The notes beneath the pieces are model-generated. The model saw nothing but the letters and a program-made list of their open reading frames with translations. It did not search any database and was not told where the DNA came from. A program made the translations under genes and the position numbers. Below, one piece after another: positions 22,498-34,897 of a stretch of DNA of 64,000 nucleotides (position 1 is its first letter; each line of letters starts with the position of its first letter). The stretch is from Vicia villosa (Eukaryota; Streptophyta; Magnoliopsida; Fabales; Fabaceae): the NCBI RefSeq assembly GCF_029867415.1, contig NC_081182.1:41093462-41157461 (forward strand), in the 5' to 3' direction.

Positions 22498-23051
22498 CTG
22501 GAAAGACAATTTAGATGATATTTATAATGCTTAGGATGATTATAACTGACTCAACAAATTTGGATTTGTTCATGATACAATAGACAATCACTCTTGAAAA
22601 TGTGTGTGACATATTCCCACTTCTGAGAAGGGGAAATTCTGAGAAGCAAAAATATACCACATCCACTTTCAATATATGAGGAGGAGAATGCTCGTCTAAC
22701 AAACATGAGACTGAAAATGATGCGGCGTACTTTGTGGAGTCTATTATTAGCATTATCACTTTGCTGCTAGCTCGTACTAGTGGAACTTTAATTTTTTAAA
22801 ATAGTTTTATGCTCATACTAGTAGAACTTTATTTTTCAAAATAATTTTATGTTTTTTTCTTTTCTTTTTCCCACGTGTAAAATAAAAACTACTTTGGTAA
22901 CAAAATGAACCCTAGTTTTTTTTATAACATACTCTACCTTAGTTTCCTTAAATACCTACGTATCTTTAAAAACACACCTTAGTTTCCTTAAAAACACACC
23001 GAATGAACCACATTCACATTCACCCGTCGGAAACACGGTTGCTAAGGTATA
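22498..23051. other. F-box gene upstream region
   Basis: It contains short direct repeats (actagtggaactttaattt and its variant, 22780-22850) and the 5' flank of the F-box locus. No gene is seen. Confidence 0.4.
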
Positions 23052-24203
23052 ATGACGCCATGCAGCGAGAACGACGTCGTTTCTTCTTTGCCAACCACAG
23101 AGGAACCAACCTTGACCGGAACCCTACCTACTCTTCCGTTTGAACTTGTGGAAGAAATACTTTGTAGACTACCGGTGAAGCTACTCCTGCAACTCCAATG
23201 ACTCTGCAAGTCCTGGAAATCTCTAATCTCCGACCGTAAATTCGCAAAAAAGCACCTTCAAATGTCAAAGATTTGCCAGCAAGAACACCATCTCCTCTTA
23301 AGCACCAGGAGCCAATCAGGTGAACTATGGCATTCCCCAATTCTCTCTTTTTTCAACAATGTATCAAACTCTACTATCACACCGAAGAAACTCAAGTGCC
23401 CGACTGACGACAATTATTTGGAAATTTCCTCGTGCCACGGCATCCTTTGTCTCACCAATAATGCCCATTTTGCTGTTTTGTGGAACCCTTGTATTAGAAG
23501 ATTCAATAGTTTGCCTCCTTTAAACACTCGATGGGAAAATAATACTTATTCCCTTGAAGAAGTTCCTTCCTTATACAGCTTTGGATATGACCATACCAAC
23601 GATGTTTACAAGGTTGTTGCTATTTCTTTCCTTAACCACTCAGAAAAAGTAGTTAATGTTTATACTTTGGGTACGGACTATTGGAGGAGGATTATGGACT
23701 TTGCATATTATCCAATGCTTACACCAGGAGTATTTGTGAGCGACGCTGTTAATTGGTTTGTATATGATGTTTCGAGTGGTTCTTATAGTATCATTGTTTC
23801 TCTTGATTTGAAGAATGAGTCGTATCAAAACCTTCCTCAGCCGAATTTGGAGAAGGGTTATTTAACTTTGGGGGTGTTATGGGATTGCTTGAGCATCTTT
23901 GCAAACAATGATGTGTTTTTGAATATTTGGGTTATGAAAGAATTTGGAAATAAAGAGTCTTGGACTAAATTGTATGGTGTTCCTTACGTGGAAATCCCCG
24001 GTGTTGTTCATTACTATACCAAGGTTGTATATATTTCGGAGGATGATCAAGTGCTATTCGATGGTTATGAGTGGAGGAATCTCAATTTGAAGTTGGCTGT
24101 TTACAATGCGAAAACAGGTACTTTCGAGATTCCTGAGATTCCAAACCTCAATAGGATTGAGCCAAGAGTCTACACTGAGAGTTTGATATCACCATGTTCT
24201 TAA
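23052..24203 (+). pseudogene. F-box/FBA protein gene with stop codon in the F-box
   Basis: From the ATG at 23052 the frame encodes an N-terminal F-box: LPFELVEEILCRLPVKLLLQ, stop, then LCKSWKSLISDRKFAKKHL. The TGA at 23199-23201 is codon 50 and replaces a residue normally Cys (QLRCVCKSW in relatives, from memory). The frame then stays open to 24203. A restart at ATG 23262 would give a 313-residue protein without the F-box. That part has the F-box-associated repeat region (SCHGILCLTN, VLWNPCIRRF, SFGYDHTNDVYKVV, EIPE). Functional F-box proteins bridge substrates to SKP1 in SCF ubiquitin ligases, which this product could not do. No intron is needed. Confidence 0.85.
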
Positions 24204-25074
24204 TGTCGCGATGAAGATGCTATGTTATGCTATCTCACTTGAAAATGAGATTCAACTTCAACACGAGTTAATTTATATTTTTGTTTTCAATTATCTACTT
24301 GTTTTGATTCCCTGTGACATCACAGATCATTGTAAATTAATGATTGATGGAATACAAGTTGACTAATTGTTGTTCTTCTCACTTGTTTTAGAGTTAAAGT
24401 TCTCTTATCGTGAATTGCATTTTAAATAGTTGACAATCATGCATTGTTTTAGATGGTTTGTGGTTTGATTTTTCTATGATTGAACTTACAATTTAGATGT
24501 TATATTGTCAGCTAAGTGTTGCTCAAATTTCTTAATATTCGCTTTAAAACTTGCACATTGCATTCTGAACAGGACTAAATGATAGTATAATAAAACTATT
24601 TTGATGTTTATTTTAATATTCAACTTTGGCAGATATGCAGCCTTTTGAATATTGGATTTTTGGTAACTTTTCTCAATGATAGGTGGAACTATTTGTAAGA
24701 ATTAGTATATCAGATACATATAACTAACCAAGGAATTGGAGGAAACAATGTATAGAACTTTAACATTGAAAACAATGTATTATAGCATTGTCTGTGATTA
24801 TTTATCTTTGTAGTTATATATTTGAAGTACCTACTACCGATTGTCATTTTAAACTGCCTTAAGCCCGTTCCACATATAGGGAAAGAGTCTAAAGTTGGAA
24901 AGGCACAGCCCTTGAGATTTTAAAATTTATTCGATCACATCATAGTTGATATATACTTTGGAAAGTGTTCTAGAATGAGTGAAGCTCACTTTTAATTTCT
25001 TCCAATTCCAAGACTTATTTGATCAATCATATCAGGAAAAGAAAATTCATTATTCTCCAACATCCTCAACAAAA
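24204..25074. other. Gene-free stretch
   Basis: It contains the F-box 3' region and AT-rich sequence with no recognisable feature up to the duplicated SNM1-like exon fragment. Confidence 0.4.
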
Positions 25075-25190
25075 GTTCTATCTGACAGTTCAGCTTATGG
25101 AGCCCAAAAAAAAACAGGTTGTTAATTGTATATGGAAGCATTCTGATGCATCGAGAGTGTGCCTTATCTGTGATGTCGTCAGTCAGCAAG
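25075..25190 (+). pseudogene. Duplicated exon fragment of the SNM1/Apollo-like gene
   Basis: The sequence from ctgacagttcagcttatgga through gttgttaattgtatatggaa to ctgtgatgtc matches, on the opposite strand, the start of exon 2 of the SNM1-like gene at 51,690-51,570. That includes some 20 bp of the upstream intron. The encoded piece (VVNCIWKHSDASRVCLICDVV) parallels VVNCIWKHPDASTVYLTCDVL of the parent. The copy ends after about 110 bp. Because intron sequence is included, it arose at DNA level rather than by retroposition. Confidence 0.85.
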
Positions 25191-25319
25191 GTGGGAGGGA
25201 AGAAGATGGCTCAGGTTCTATAATTTTGCATTTTTAGTAGATTCATTCTACTTTTCAGACATGGAAAATAAGTTTTGTATTTGCTAAAAGTACAATACAT
25301 GACAACTCCTAATGATTAG

Positions 25320-25740
25320 GGGCTGTCAAAGGCCTTTAGGACTTTTTGTGAGATTTAGAGTTAGCTCACAAAGGAAGGTGAAAAGCTCTGTATGTGGTAT
25401 TTGCATAATGGGATTGGATCCTTATCTCAACCCTTAGACTGAGGTATTTATAGAGGTTTCCCTGGATCTGGGGCAGAGAGAGGTTACCCACTCTCCTTGA
25501 CCAGGTATGTGAGGAGGAAGGAATACGTGCTTCCTTGGATCGTGGGGGAGGTGTTTATCCTCTTTGACATCCTCTTTGGACCTGTTGTAATGGGACACAT
25601 CATATCCCGCATCTGTGGAGAAGTGGGTGAAGCCCAATCGGGCAAGTTGATATGTGTATCTAAGCGACTTCAGGGCCCATTTTGGACGGCCTAAGACTTC
25701 AAGGAACAGCTCGCCCCCGCCAGTGTATTGGTTTTTAAAA
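25320..25740 (-). mobile_element. LTR-like sequence, minus orientation
   Basis: gaggtatttatagaggtttc near 25440 is, on the minus strand, a TATA-like box (TATAAATACC), as in plant LTR promoters. A similar arrangement occurs at 63,790 near the window end. The sequence is less AT-rich than its surroundings. No clear ends, partner LTR or coding sequence are seen. Confidence 0.35.
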
Positions 25741-25930
25741 CCCCTTTGGTGGACTATCCTCTTTAAGGGCCCTAGTAAATTTATAATGCTAACAAAAATC
25801 TTGTATTTCAGTGCTTTATTTGACCTATTTGTGTCACAGGTGGTATTTCAATTTAATCCAGTTGAATCATACAAAACTAGGCAAACATGAAATTGTATAT
25901 ATTACATAGTTCTGCACTCCATCTGAAAGA

Positions 25931-26937
25931 TTATAGCCTCTCATAATTGAGCTTCTCTGACTGCAGTAAAAAAAGAAAAGACTCAGTGCTCCCAAAGCAA
26001 CTAAAATGAAAAGAAACCAAGTGTTTATTTTTAGATTGTAGCAGCCATCAGAACAAGTTAAACATTACCTTGATAAGCATGTATGTAGGAAGCCAAGCTG
26101 GAGCTGTTGGGATTCCTACCCATGCAATCTATGAGTTAAGCAAGGGTAAGCTTTTTGTATCAGAATATTACCAACTTAATTGCAAACACTTGACAATTTT
26201 ACCATAATTGAAACTATATATACTCCTATAGCACACCATTGGTAAGTTACTTACAAGTGCATACTCTCCTGTTTCAAATATTCGCATATCCAGAACCTAG
26301 AAATACAAGTTTACCATTTCCAATTAATTAAACGTGCATCATATAAGTGCTTATACTATAAAATCAATCAATTTTCTATAATCTTTATGTATTTGTTTAC
26401 CTCGCCACGGTCTTGATAAATGTAGTCCAATCCTTTGTAATAAGGTGGGTGTCCAACAGAAAGATACTGAAACATGAACCTCGTACATGTTCTGTTAGTA
26501 TTCCTCACAGTTCAAATAACTACTATAAATGAAACAATGAATAATCATCTTCTTACATTGACGCTATTGAGATATTTCTCCTTGTCCACTCTCACAATCT
26601 GACCTTTCTTCACTGTCCACAAATTAACAAAAATGAATCAGAGTCAACAACATTCACTATATAACATCAAAATTCAAATAAATAGTGATTGATCGGTCGA
26701 CTCACTGGAATAAACAGGTTTCTTGGGAAGAGCCTTAGGGGCAGGAGTTGAAGACTGAGACGAGGATGTGGAAGCATCACTCTTAGTCTGTGGCTGTGAA
26801 CTGCCACCCGGTTCACCGGCTTGAGCTGCACGAATCAACGGGAAAGAACAATGGCCATGTTTCCTTCCCAATGTTTTTGAAAAATGTGAAAGAGAAGGGA
26901 AGGAAGTGTAGTAGCAGAGATTCACACAGAAAGCCAT
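25931..26937 (-). CDS. ndhS: Chloroplast NDH complex subunit S
   Basis: Nuclear-encoded plastid protein. NdhS (CRR31) is known to form the ferredoxin-docking part of the photosynthetic NAD(P)H dehydrogenase-like complex. Exons: 26937-26706, 26612-26557, 26466-26401, 26296-26255, 26128-26069 and 25960-25931. They total 486 nt (161 residues). Residues 1 to about 50 are Ser-rich and basic, a transit peptide. A Ser/Thr/Gln/Pro linker follows, then the SH3-like domain: KKGQIVRVDKEKYLNS, YLSVGHPPYYKGLDYIY, DRGEVLDMRIF and WVGIPTAPAWLP. The tiny last exon (30 nt, SEKLNYERL then stop) was placed by frame and family resemblance. An in-frame upstream start at 27015 exists but would spoil the transit peptide. 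The gene is divergent from ABCI10. Confidence 0.92.
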
Positions 26938-27194
26938 GACGAGTGATGCAAAGCCATACAAAATATATAGATAAGAAAATAAGATGATACTCTTTTGTTT
27001 TATAGTTAGTGACAAAAATTCATGACACTATAGCATCAGATAGAATTGATGATTAATTAGAATATGCCACATCAGATAAAAAGATAGGAATAATAATAAT
27101 AAAAATAATAATAATAATTTGATAAAATAGCCGTGGAATTGACGAGAAATAAAAGAAAAGAGAGAAAAAAATAGTAAAAATAAAAACTCATGCT
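26938..27194. promoter_or_regulatory. Divergent promoter region between ndhS and ABCI10
   Basis: Only 257 bp separate the two start codons, and both UTRs lie inside it. It holds an AT-rich core with an imperfect AAT trinucleotide run (27089-27118) and no clear TATA box placed for either gene. A 3-codon upstream ORF (ATG CTA TGA at 27190) overlaps the ABCI10 start in another frame. Shared control of the two plastid-protein genes is inference. Confidence 0.6.
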
Positions 27195-29551
27195 ATGAAT
27201 CTCTCTTCTCTCAGTTTTACCGCTCAGCATCGTGTTGCTCCTCTATATTCTACACTTCCCACTGCTGCTACTAGGTTTATCTAATTTCTAGATTTGTTTT
27301 AGTTCATTTTCGTTTGGGCATTTTCACAAACAGGTTGTGCGTTTGTATTTCGCAGGGGTAAAAGTGTGGATAGTGTTGCAATTGAAGGTCGTAATCTGAA
27401 TTTTTCATTCACCGCGAGGCAAAGTAAAGATGTGCAGGCTCTTAGAGATTGCTCTCTTCGCATTCCTTCCGGGCAGTTTTGGATGCTTCTTGGACCCAAT
27501 GGGTGTGGAAAATCAACACTCTTGAAGGTAAACATAGAAGCAACTCTATTAACTGGTGTGATTAGAATCAAGAATAGTAATGTAACTGTGAGCTTTACAT
27601 GCAGATTTTGGCTGGTCTATTGACTCCATCTTCAGGAACAGTATATGTGAAAGAACCTAAAAGTTTTGTTTTCCAAAATCCAGATCATCAGGTTTGGCTT
27701 TTTTTTTTTGGTGCTGATTGATTGATTCATTGTGAAAGGAACACAATTTGAAGTTTCAATTTTGAATTTACTTTTGATACAATACTAGTGTAAAAGTTTA
27801 ATATCATCAGTGAATCATAACTAATCATATGTGTCGTTTTAATATCGCGCTATTGCTTCCTTGCTATCTGTAGACTCAAATTTGTATAGCTTGTCTGAAA
27901 AGTAGTAGTTTGATCTGAAAAATAGGATATAAAAGTCATTATTTATGTGATTATTTATCCCTTAACATGGCTACCTATAATTAATCTGCTCAAGCCATTT
28001 TCCAACCTTTCCATATGCCTTATTTGTTTATTTTGCAAGCAAACACTCCCTTCCACAGTTTTTATTGTCCATTGCCACTGATCTGAGTCCAGGCTAACAT
28101 CAACTAGTACCCGATCAACATTCTAGTGTTCTGAAGAAACATGCCTTTTTTTTCCTTAGCATCTAAAAGTTTAAGAAGTGGCACTGACAGGTTTAGTTGG
28201 AGAAAATGTTTTCACTAGTAATTTAACAGGGGTCTTGTTAATGGTGACTTAAGGGCATTGGTTTAGGAGTTAAAAAATGGAAACTATTTATTGATCAAGA
28301 TGACGTTTAACAGGGGTCTTGTTAAAGTTGATACAAGGTGCCTTGTGAAAGGGAAAAGAGAGGAGATTAATTTAGTTTAGTGCATTCCATGTCAATTCTT
28401 CTCCAAACTTTCCTGTAAATTTTCCTTTATTATTGAGCACAATAAATATACTTGATTTATCTTTTCTGCACGCTTTAATTAATAACAACTGATCGTAAGA
28501 GTTTCATTGTCAATGGTGCTTTCTAATGAATTTGAATCATTCAAATTAGATATACTCACTAAAATACACTTGAAGTGAAACTTCATTTTAATGTTATCTT
28601 GATGTCTGCAGCGCTGATAAAACTGTTATGATCCAAAAAGAAAAGAAAAAACCATTCACAACACAAAATGGAAAATCAAAAACTTGATTTTATTATCAAT
28701 CTATAATTACTGAAAAAGGTCCACCAATTTTAACTGTACAACTTGAATGTGCATCAGTGTATGTATGGTCTATTTAATAATAATAAGTCTGTAAAGTGTG
28801 TAGTATAATTGTATTGCATTTGTTGCAGGTGGTGATGCCTACAGTCGATTCTGATGTTGCATTTGGTCTTGGTAAAATCAATTTGGCCGATGATGAAGTC
28901 AGATCTAGGGTGTCTCAAGCTTTACACGCTGTTGGTTTAGCTGACTACATGAAGGTAGTATGGACTTTGACTTGAATGCCAAAACAAATGTGTGAATTGT
29001 ACGTATAATAAACGAATTTTCCCTCTGTTGCAATAATCAGAGATCTGTCCAAACTCTGAGTGGTGGCCAGAAGCAGAGGGTTGCCATTGCTGGTGCTCTA
29101 GCAGAAGCTTGTAAGGTTCTGTTATTGGATGAGCTCACAACATTCCTAGATGAAACTGACCAGGTGATCTTTAAATTGCGATGTTCTATGTCATCATTGC
29201 CATTAGATCATGGTTCTGTCCTAATGATGAAATCGACATAGTATAACTTTTTACTTTTTCTTACTTGTGAATATGAGGGCTTTTGACGTTTCGGCGTAAG
29301 ACCAACCCTTACTGATATATATTTTGCACTTTCCCTTTAAGGTTGGCGTTATCAAAGCTGTTAGAAACTGTCTGGATACTTCTGAAGAAGTTACAGCATT
29401 ATGGGTCACCCATCGTTTGGAAGAACTAGAGTATGCAGATGGTGCAATCTACATGGAAGACGGAAAGGTAGTCATGCATGGAGAAGCAGCAAGCATAAGG
29501 CGTTTCATCGAAGCCAGACAATCTGCCTATATTAACCAGATTAATTCTTAA
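27195..29551 (+). CDS. ABCI10: ABC transporter I family member 10 (plastid CbiO-like ATPase)
   Basis: ATP-binding subunit related to the energising ATPase of ECF-type importers; plant ABCI10 is known to be plastidic. Exons: 27195-27274, 27356-27527, 27605-27691, 28829-28954, 29041-29163 and 29342-29551, giving 265 residues. A Ser/Thr-rich transit peptide occupies about residues 1-30. Walker A is GPNGCGKST (73-81), the Q-loop glutamine is Q108 in VFQNPDHQ, and the signature LSGGQ is at 161-165. Walker B is KVLLLDE (180-186), the D-loop is FLDE, and the H-loop histidine is H220 in WVTHRLEE. After Walker B the usual Pro is Leu (DELTTFLD), which I recall as normal for this family. All catalytic residues are intact. 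Intron 3 is long (1137 bp). Confidence 0.93.
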
Positions 29552-30798
29552 ACAAGTCATCTTTGTATCTGAAAATATGTCTTTTGTCAAGCATTGAAAC
29601 TAAACTCAGCATGATTGAAAGGTTACATCACAGTATCACATTTGATTTTTCTCCTTTGAAAAATGAAACTCAGCACAATTGAAAGCTATGGTTGCCATAC
29701 TTGTATTTTTTTAGTTGATGTGTAACTGAAAACTTAGAACAAGTCTAGTATCATAGAAGCATTAGAACTTTGACCTGGAACTCAAAAATTAGGTAATATT
29801 CCTTTCATAATTCATTGCTGAAATGTCAGCACACCATAAGTTAGTGGATTCTAGCTGATATATGTCTATTTTCAATGAAATTCATTTTGGTCACATAGAC
29901 AACTTGTAGATATGTATACTTTTCTAATTAAAATGGTGCCATAAAGTCAACACTTAGATAACAAGTTGCCTTCTTTTTTGATACAACCACTATTGAATAA
30001 AAAACTATTTGTGCTTTCTCATTATTATCATTATTTATTTATTTGAATAAAGATTTACTTAGTCTAAAAAAAAAAACTCTGAGACTCAATTTGATCTTAA
30101 AAAAATTTAGCTTATGAAAAAATAAAACAACTTAATTTCTTTGATCACTATTAAAAAAACAATTAAATCTCTAATAATAATTTAAAAAGGTTAAGTTCAT
30201 CCCTAACAGTAATTGAAAAGGACAACTTAGTTTATTTATGTAAAAAAAATATCCATATATAATTTACTATTCAATAAATTGTAAATTTTTTTTCTTTCTT
30301 AACATTTACTCAACCACCATTTATATAAATACATACTGTTAAAGAAAATATAAGTAACATGTATTTATTTTTGGCACACCATTGGTACCATTATTTTGGA
30401 TATACTGTGAAAAAAATTTGGTGATGGCTGGTTTGTCATTTCTCTCACATTAATAATTAGAGATTAAATTGAGTATGGAGTTTTTCACGTGAGCACGATG
30501 CACAGTCTTATTTATTTATTTTGTATTTCAGAGTCCTTAAAAAAAAAAAAAAACTATGATTATTTATATTTTAAGCTAAACACCATTACATACAAACTAG
30601 AAATCGAAATCACAGACATAATTGAACAAGAAGAAGAAGAAGAACCTTATAACTTTTGAATATTTCCCTCTTTATTAGAAACCCTCGATCATAAACAAAC
30701 AAGGGTTTCTCAAAAACGAATCTTTTCACCTTTTCACCTTTTTCCTTTCACTCAACATCGCCGGAACAGAGCTCCACCACCACCGCCGTGAGCTTGAA
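29552..30798. other. ABCI10 / GONST1 spacer
   Basis: It contains the ABCI10 3' UTR, AT-rich sequence and, from about 30620, the GONST1 leader (gaagaagaagaagaa, then a stretch rich in ttttcacctttttcc). No further gene or bounded element is recognised. Confidence 0.4.
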
Positions 30799-33700
30799 AT
30801 GAAGTCTTCTTTGGATGATGAACCTGACGAAGAAAACGGAAAGTTGCTGGAAAAGAGCAAAGAGAAAGGCTCGAGAAATGGAAGGGTTGTTAAAGTACAT
30901 AATCAAGCGTTATTATCTGGACTTGCTTATTGTCTTTCCTCTTGTGGCATGATTTTAGTTAACAAAATTGTACTTTCTAGTTATGATTTTAATGCTGGAA
31001 TTTCTTTGATGGTTTATCAGGTAATTTATTTATTTATTTCCCTTTTTTGTGTGTTTTTATATCTTTCTCTAACTTTGGTTACTTTATAGTTTAATAATGA
31101 TGTGAAGGTTGATGGTTTTGTTGATGCAGAATTTGATTTCGGTGATTATTGTTTCTGTGTTGAGTCTTCTGGGTTTAATCTCAACTGAACCACTCACATG
31201 GAAATTGATTAGAGTCTGGTTTCCTGTCAATGTTATATTTGTTGGAATGCTAATTACAAGCATGTTTAGGTATCAACTCTTCAACTTTCTGCCTATTATA
31301 ATGCTTTCTTTTATCTTTCATTACAATATATCTGTGAAGCACGGAACAGACACAACACTCACAAGTCGACAACAGTAATAATTTCAGAAATTATTTAACT
31401 GAAAGTAATCATATGGGCTGGTGTCTCGTCAGACACTGAGCACGCCTTTGATCAGAAATGTCTGTGCTAGTGCTATAAGGCAGTATATCGATAACCTAAC
31501 AAAGGGGTGATGGGGGCAGATACTTTGGGACTAGTTTTCTAATACAGGAGGCGCACACTCCCATTAGCTTAGCGATAACAGTTAGAAAAAAAGGACAGAT
31601 TACAATTTTTACAATTTAAGCATCTTGTATCCATCATTTAAAATGACAGTATAATAGAGGGGGATGTCAAGTCAATCATAGAATTTAAACAACGTATATG
31701 CAATGGAGTGATGCTTGCTTATGGTGTAATTTGTGACAAAAAAGCAACTCTTAAACATAAAAAATTCTTTACCACCCAACTATAAGATCTCTAATGTTGT
31801 ATGAGAATGAATGGTAAGAAGTTAAAAAAAAAAGTAAGCTCAATGTCACAGAGATGAGGATATTTCAGTGAAGAGTGTTTACACTCTTAAACAAAATAAG
31901 ATTAAGAATGAAACCTTTAGAGAGAAAGTTATGCTCATAAATGATACTCTCTGCTTCAGTGATTTGAGCATTTTTTAAAAGACAAGGAGAAGAACTTGTA
32001 AGGCGGGTAGATTAGTTGGAAGATAGTTCAATGGTTACAGGTAAAAAGAGGCCCAGGAAAAACTGTAGGTCCGGGGCCAAACAGACCATTAAGAATTTGG
32101 ATTTAAATGGTTTGTCATTAGACATTATTTATGATAAGTTATTAAGGCATCATTTGATTGATGTCCCCATCATGGCATAAGGCTTTGGTTTTTGTAATGT
32201 ATCATATGCTTCCAGTTTTTTAAAAACTAATCTTTCCGAATTAGTGTTTATTGATAGGTACAAAATTGAGTTGATTTTTTTAAAAGAATGGATTTCTGTT
32301 TGATGATGAGTGTGAAACTGCATTGATTTTTTTTTTAAAAGTTAGTATTTGTAATGTGTTCAGAGGGATTTCATTTGAGTACTCTGGTGTAATTATGAAA
32401 TTGAAACTTAGAGCTGATATTCATCCAGGAAATGCTTTGCCTGTTTTTGGGGAGTATCCAAGTTATGAACTCTTAAGGGTGTTAAGTTTTTAATCGTCAA
32501 GCATGTGATATTCACATTTCAATCTTTCAAGTGTCAATTTATGGATTCAAATTACATAGAGCAGTTTCTATCTCTCTTGCTTGATTGTATTATTTTGCTT
32601 ATTCATTTGTATTGCATGCAGTTTGAAATACATTAATGTAGCTATGGTGACAGTCTTGAAGAATGTTACTAATGTCATAACCGCCGTTGGTGAAATGTAC
32701 TTGTTCAAGAAGCAGCACGAAGGCAGAGTCTGGGCCGCTCTATTTCTAATGGTATGTTTAAGAGCTTGACATTAAGAAACTTGTAATATCTGTGTTTGGC
32801 AAAGCACTCACATGTTTTACCTTATAAGTCGTGGTTTGTTTATTATTTATTACATCTTCTACAACCATCCCCGGTTATTGTAGTTGTCAAAGGTTGATTC
32901 ATTGTGCAGAATGTTTTATTTCTCTAATCAGAGCAAACACGTTTTTGTATTACCGAGTGACTCTTCCCTTTTCCCTGCAGATCATTTCAGCAATAACTGG
33001 AGGGATTACTGATCTCTCTTTCAATGCAACTGGCTATGTGTGGCAGACACTAAACTGTTTCTTAACTGCATCATATTCTGTGAGTATTAGTGCTTTATGA
33101 TTAAGCTTCATTTATTTATATAATAAGTTTCATTCTTTTTTTTGATGCACTTACTTTTCTTACCATTCTGTTGTTTTCTGGGTGCTTTTTAAATAAAATT
33201 TACACTTAACAGAAAAGGTTTTAGCTTTTAATTAAGTGTGCTGATTAGTTGATTGTTTTTTATTGCTGCAGCTGACCCTGCGAAGGGTCATGGATACGGC
33301 AAAGCAATATACAAAATCTGGAAATTTAAATGAGTTTTCAATGGTCTTGTTGAACAACACTCTTTCTTTGCCTCTGGGAATTTTTCTGATTTTAGTATTC
33401 AGTGAGGTGGATTATCTCCTAAGCACGTGAGTTTTCTCCCACATTTTGCCTTTGAAGTCATTATGTGCTTCACATGTTTTCATCTTCTTATCAAAGACTA
33501 TGTAATGTCATTATGTAAAAAAGCTATCCCTTTCATTTTCATTTTGCAAATCTCATTATTAAACAATAGTAATGTATTTCAATTGACAGGCCTCTTCTAA
33601 GATTGCCTAGCTTTTGGCTAGTGGTGACATTCAGTGGAATTTTGGGCCTAGCAATTAGCTTCACATCGATGTGGTTTCTTCATCAGACAGGGGCTACAAC

Positions 33701-34080
33701 TTACAGGTGCGATTATTGTTGCTCTCTAGAGAAGATAAATTCATACTTAATTTCAGTTTCCTAATATCATGCTATACAACATGTCTAATAACTAGTTTGC
33801 GATCTTCAGTCTTGTAGGTTCACTGAATAAGATACCACTTTCAATTGCTGGCATCTTTCTGTTTAAAGTTCCTACTAGTTTGGAAAACTCTGCGAGCATT
33901 TTATTTGGTTAGTTTTTTGCATTAACTGAAAGTTTGCATTTATTATTATTATTAGAATAAATATGTACAAGTTTGAATTACATCCTTATTTCAACACTGA
34001 AGGTAGAAATGCAAATTGCAGGTCTTTTGGCAGGAGTACTTTTTGCAAGAGCCAAAATCCGTGAGAGATCTCAAACTTGA
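30799..34080 (+). CDS. GONST1: GDP-mannose transporter, GONST1-like
   Basis: Golgi nucleotide-sugar antiporter; GONST1 is known to import GDP-mannose for glycosylation of sphingolipids. Exons: 30799-31020, 31130-31269, 32622-32751, 32981-33079, 33272-33426, 33590-33706, 33810-33907 and 34022-34080. They total 1020 nt (339 residues). A hydrophilic acidic N-terminus of about 35 residues is followed by about ten hydrophobic segments. Family signatures: FNAGISLMVYQ, LKYINVAMVTVLKN, LLNNTLSLPLG, FLHQTGATTYS and GSLNKIPLSIAG. The GALNK-type GDP-binding motif appears as GSLNK, as in GONST1. The C-terminus is short and basic. Intron 2 (31270-32621) is the longest and holds only unassigned sequence. 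Confidence 0.94.
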
Positions 34081-34897
34081 AGAGCAGTATAAGGAATTTA
34101 TCTCAGCTACGAAGTTAAAAGTTCAATCTTTTGATTTTGAGGTGTCATCAAAGAGATCAAAGAGATGATGATATCAGTTAAACTAACTTTCCCACCCTTG
34201 AAAAGATGTGATTGGTGCGAGTTGGTGATTGCTTCTCTTTGAGTGAGTTTTTGAATCTAATTGGGGAAGAGTTGCTTGGATTGCATTGATAGCAGCACTG
34301 GAAGAAATATTTGTATCTAACCTTATTCATGTATCATGTATCACTTAACAAATTATTTAAAGCTAAAATTCTCATGGAAATGAAAAAAATTGCATCTTGC
34401 ATCTTGAGACAAAGGGTCACATTCTCTGTAGTTTTTCTTTTATCCTAAACTATTTTATTGAGAGTTGTGTCTTGTTGATAAGTAAATAATATAGGAGGTT
34501 AAATCTCCTGGCAAAATCTTATGACATTAGATATATTAGATATAAGGATCATCTTTCTTGATATCTAATATTTTATCTATTCATAATCATAATCAAGAGA
34601 AAAATATTTATACACTACAAATGGACACTTTAATTTAAAGAAAAAAAAATTGAAAGACTAAATAGTAAGATGAAGTTTATTGTATCTTTAGTTTATTTTA
34701 ATAGTTTAGAAATTATATTAATAAGATAGTATAATTTATAGACAAGATTGTTTGTCTATTCCATTTTGTTGGTTTTCAATTACTATATGTTTATTCGATT
34801 TTCTAGATTTTAAAGAGAAAGCATCAAAGCTTATATGACAAATCACAATTCATTTGAAAGTTAATCAATATTTCTGCTCTTCTTTTTTTTCCTTGAA
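34081..34897. other. GONST1 3' region and gene-free stretch
   Basis: Probable 3' UTR (to about 34390), then AT-rich sequence with no recognisable feature up to the Helitron end. Confidence 0.4.
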
